Assembly (NCBI GenBank): GCA_033722415.1
Contig: JAWVZC010000251.1
Span: forward strand, 1-6,478
Length of the DNA stretch: 6,478 nucleotides
Direction: 5' to 3'
Origin: JAMQKA01 sp033722415
Lineage (GTDB): Bacteria > Bacteroidota > Rhodothermia > Balneolales > Balneolaceae
The translations under genes were made by a program, and so were the position numbers. Positions 6,102 to 6,478 of this stretch are shown here, piece after piece. The number at the start of each line of letters is the position of its first letter. Positions within the stretch are counted from its first letter, which is position 1. A model generated the notes under the pieces. The model was not told where the DNA came from. It was given only the letters and a program-made list of their open reading frames with translations, and made no database searches.

Positions 6102-6116
6102 GTACAAATTTACATA
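6099..6116. promoter_or_regulatory. Candidate LexA operator (TATGTA-N6-TACATA)
   Basis: TATGTA (6099-6104) and TACATA (6111-6116) form a perfect 6-bp inverted repeat with a six-base AT-rich spacer. It overlaps the end of the predicted -10 and the transcription start, 9 bases before the lexA ATG, the expected place for an autorepression site. It does not match the E. coli CTGT-N8-ACAG, the Bacillus GAAC-N4-GTTC or the alphaproteobacterial GTTC-N7-GTTC boxes. Assignment to LexA rests on position and symmetry. Confidence 0.45.
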
Positions 6117-6124
6117 CTTTCATT

Positions 6125-6478
6125 ATGGCACTTACCGAAAAACGGAAACAGTTTTATGAGAGCCTGCTCGGTTTTTTTCGGCGACACCTGCGGATGCCCA
6201 CCCATCGCGAGGCGGCGAAACTCAACGGATTAAAATCGGCCAACAGTTCGGTGCAGTACCACCAGGCGCTGGCCGATGAGGGACTGCTTCAGAAAGATGA
6301 GAACGGAAACTACATCTTTTCATCGGCTGTCGACGTCTGGCCGGGGGGAAACGGAGATGGGTCTGTAATTCCGGTTCTCGGTGAAATTACGGCCGGCACG
6401 ATGCAGGAAGCGGTGGAGTCTGACCTGGGCGAACTCACCTTCGACTACCTGTTCCCGAACGTTGAAGACGTCTATGCC
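6125..6478 (+). CDS. lexA: LexA SOS repressor (partial, N-terminal part)
   Basis: SOS-response repressor that cleaves itself when stimulated by RecA filaments. From ATG at 6125 I read 118 residues to the right edge without a stop. Residues 1-60 form a LexA-type winged helix-turn-helix (MPTHREAAKLNGLKSANSSV at 24-43, then QALADEGLLQKDENGNY). A linker of about 64-80 follows. The protease part begins with VIPVLGEITAGTMQEAV (81-97), where Ala90-Gly91 is the expected self-cleavage bond. The catalytic serine and lysine lie beyond the window and cannot be checked, so a related phage-type or UmuD-like protein is not fully excluded. It is divergent from mgtE and has a palindrome at its predicted start of transcription. 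Confidence 0.87.
   Translation, partial: MALTEKRKQFYESLLGFFRRHLRMPTHREAAKLNGLKSANSSVQYHQALADEGLLQKDENGNYIFSSAVDVWPGGNGDGSVIPVLGEITAGTMQEAVESDLGELTFDYLFPNVEDVYA

Larger units (their letters stand above)
5878..6124. other. Divergent mgtE-lexA intergenic region
   Basis: 247 bases separate the two start codons. The -35-like elements of the candidate promoters are about 62 bp apart and face outward. Apart from the two palindromes and promoters listed separately, I see no RNA gene, M-box or terminator here. Confidence 0.6.

Noticed and set aside
5878..6124. M-box magnesium riboswitch before mgtE
   Set aside because: I looked for its conserved leader blocks on the minus strand and found none.

Overview
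The window is a 6.5 kb piece of a bacterial chromosome: compact, moderately GC-rich, and with all genes but one on the minus strand. I suspect a member of the Bacteroidota or a neighbouring phylum such as Balneolota or Rhodothermota. The reasons are the absence of clear Shine-Dalgarno sequences before most starts, a Crp/Fnr regulator of the Bacteroidota type, and three promoter-like sites with the spacing TTTG-N19-TA, as described for Bacteroidota housekeeping promoters. This placement is an inference and no species can be named. There is no insertion sequence, CRISPR array, prophage gene or other sign of a mobile region.

Layout from left to right. Positions 1-809 (minus) hold the N-terminal 269 residues of a TonB-dependent outer-membrane receptor that runs off the left edge. 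It is preceded at 948-1175 by a well-formed cobalamin riboswitch, with a candidate promoter just upstream of that, so the receptor is very probably a BtuB-type vitamin B12 transporter. Positions 1176-1439 have no gene but are rich in short hairpins. Next come a four-helix membrane protein with a cytosolic SRPBCC domain (1440-2294), a Crp/Fnr-family regulator (2386-2949), dihydrofolate reductase folA (3027-3509), thymidylate synthase thyA (3506-4354) and the magnesium transporter mgtE (4495-5877), all on the minus strand. On the plus strand, lexA starts at 6125 and is cut by the right edge. It is divergent from mgtE across a 247-bp intergenic region.

How the genes work together. thyA and folA overlap by ATGA and form a translationally coupled pair: ThyA makes dTMP and oxidises methylene-tetrahydrofolate to dihydrofolate, which FolA recycles. 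B12 uptake is controlled separately by the riboswitch. lexA, the SOS repressor, carries a palindrome over its own predicted transcription start, consistent with autorepression. The SRPBCC membrane protein and the Crp-like regulator are not characterised here. A 10-bp perfect inverted repeat lies across the likely start codon of the SRPBCC gene.

I did not find a clearly new biological system. The most interesting signals are regulatory: the start-codon inverted repeat at 2293-2325, the shared promoter architecture at btuB, mgtE and lexA with palindromes at two of them, and the hairpin cluster at 1341-1450.
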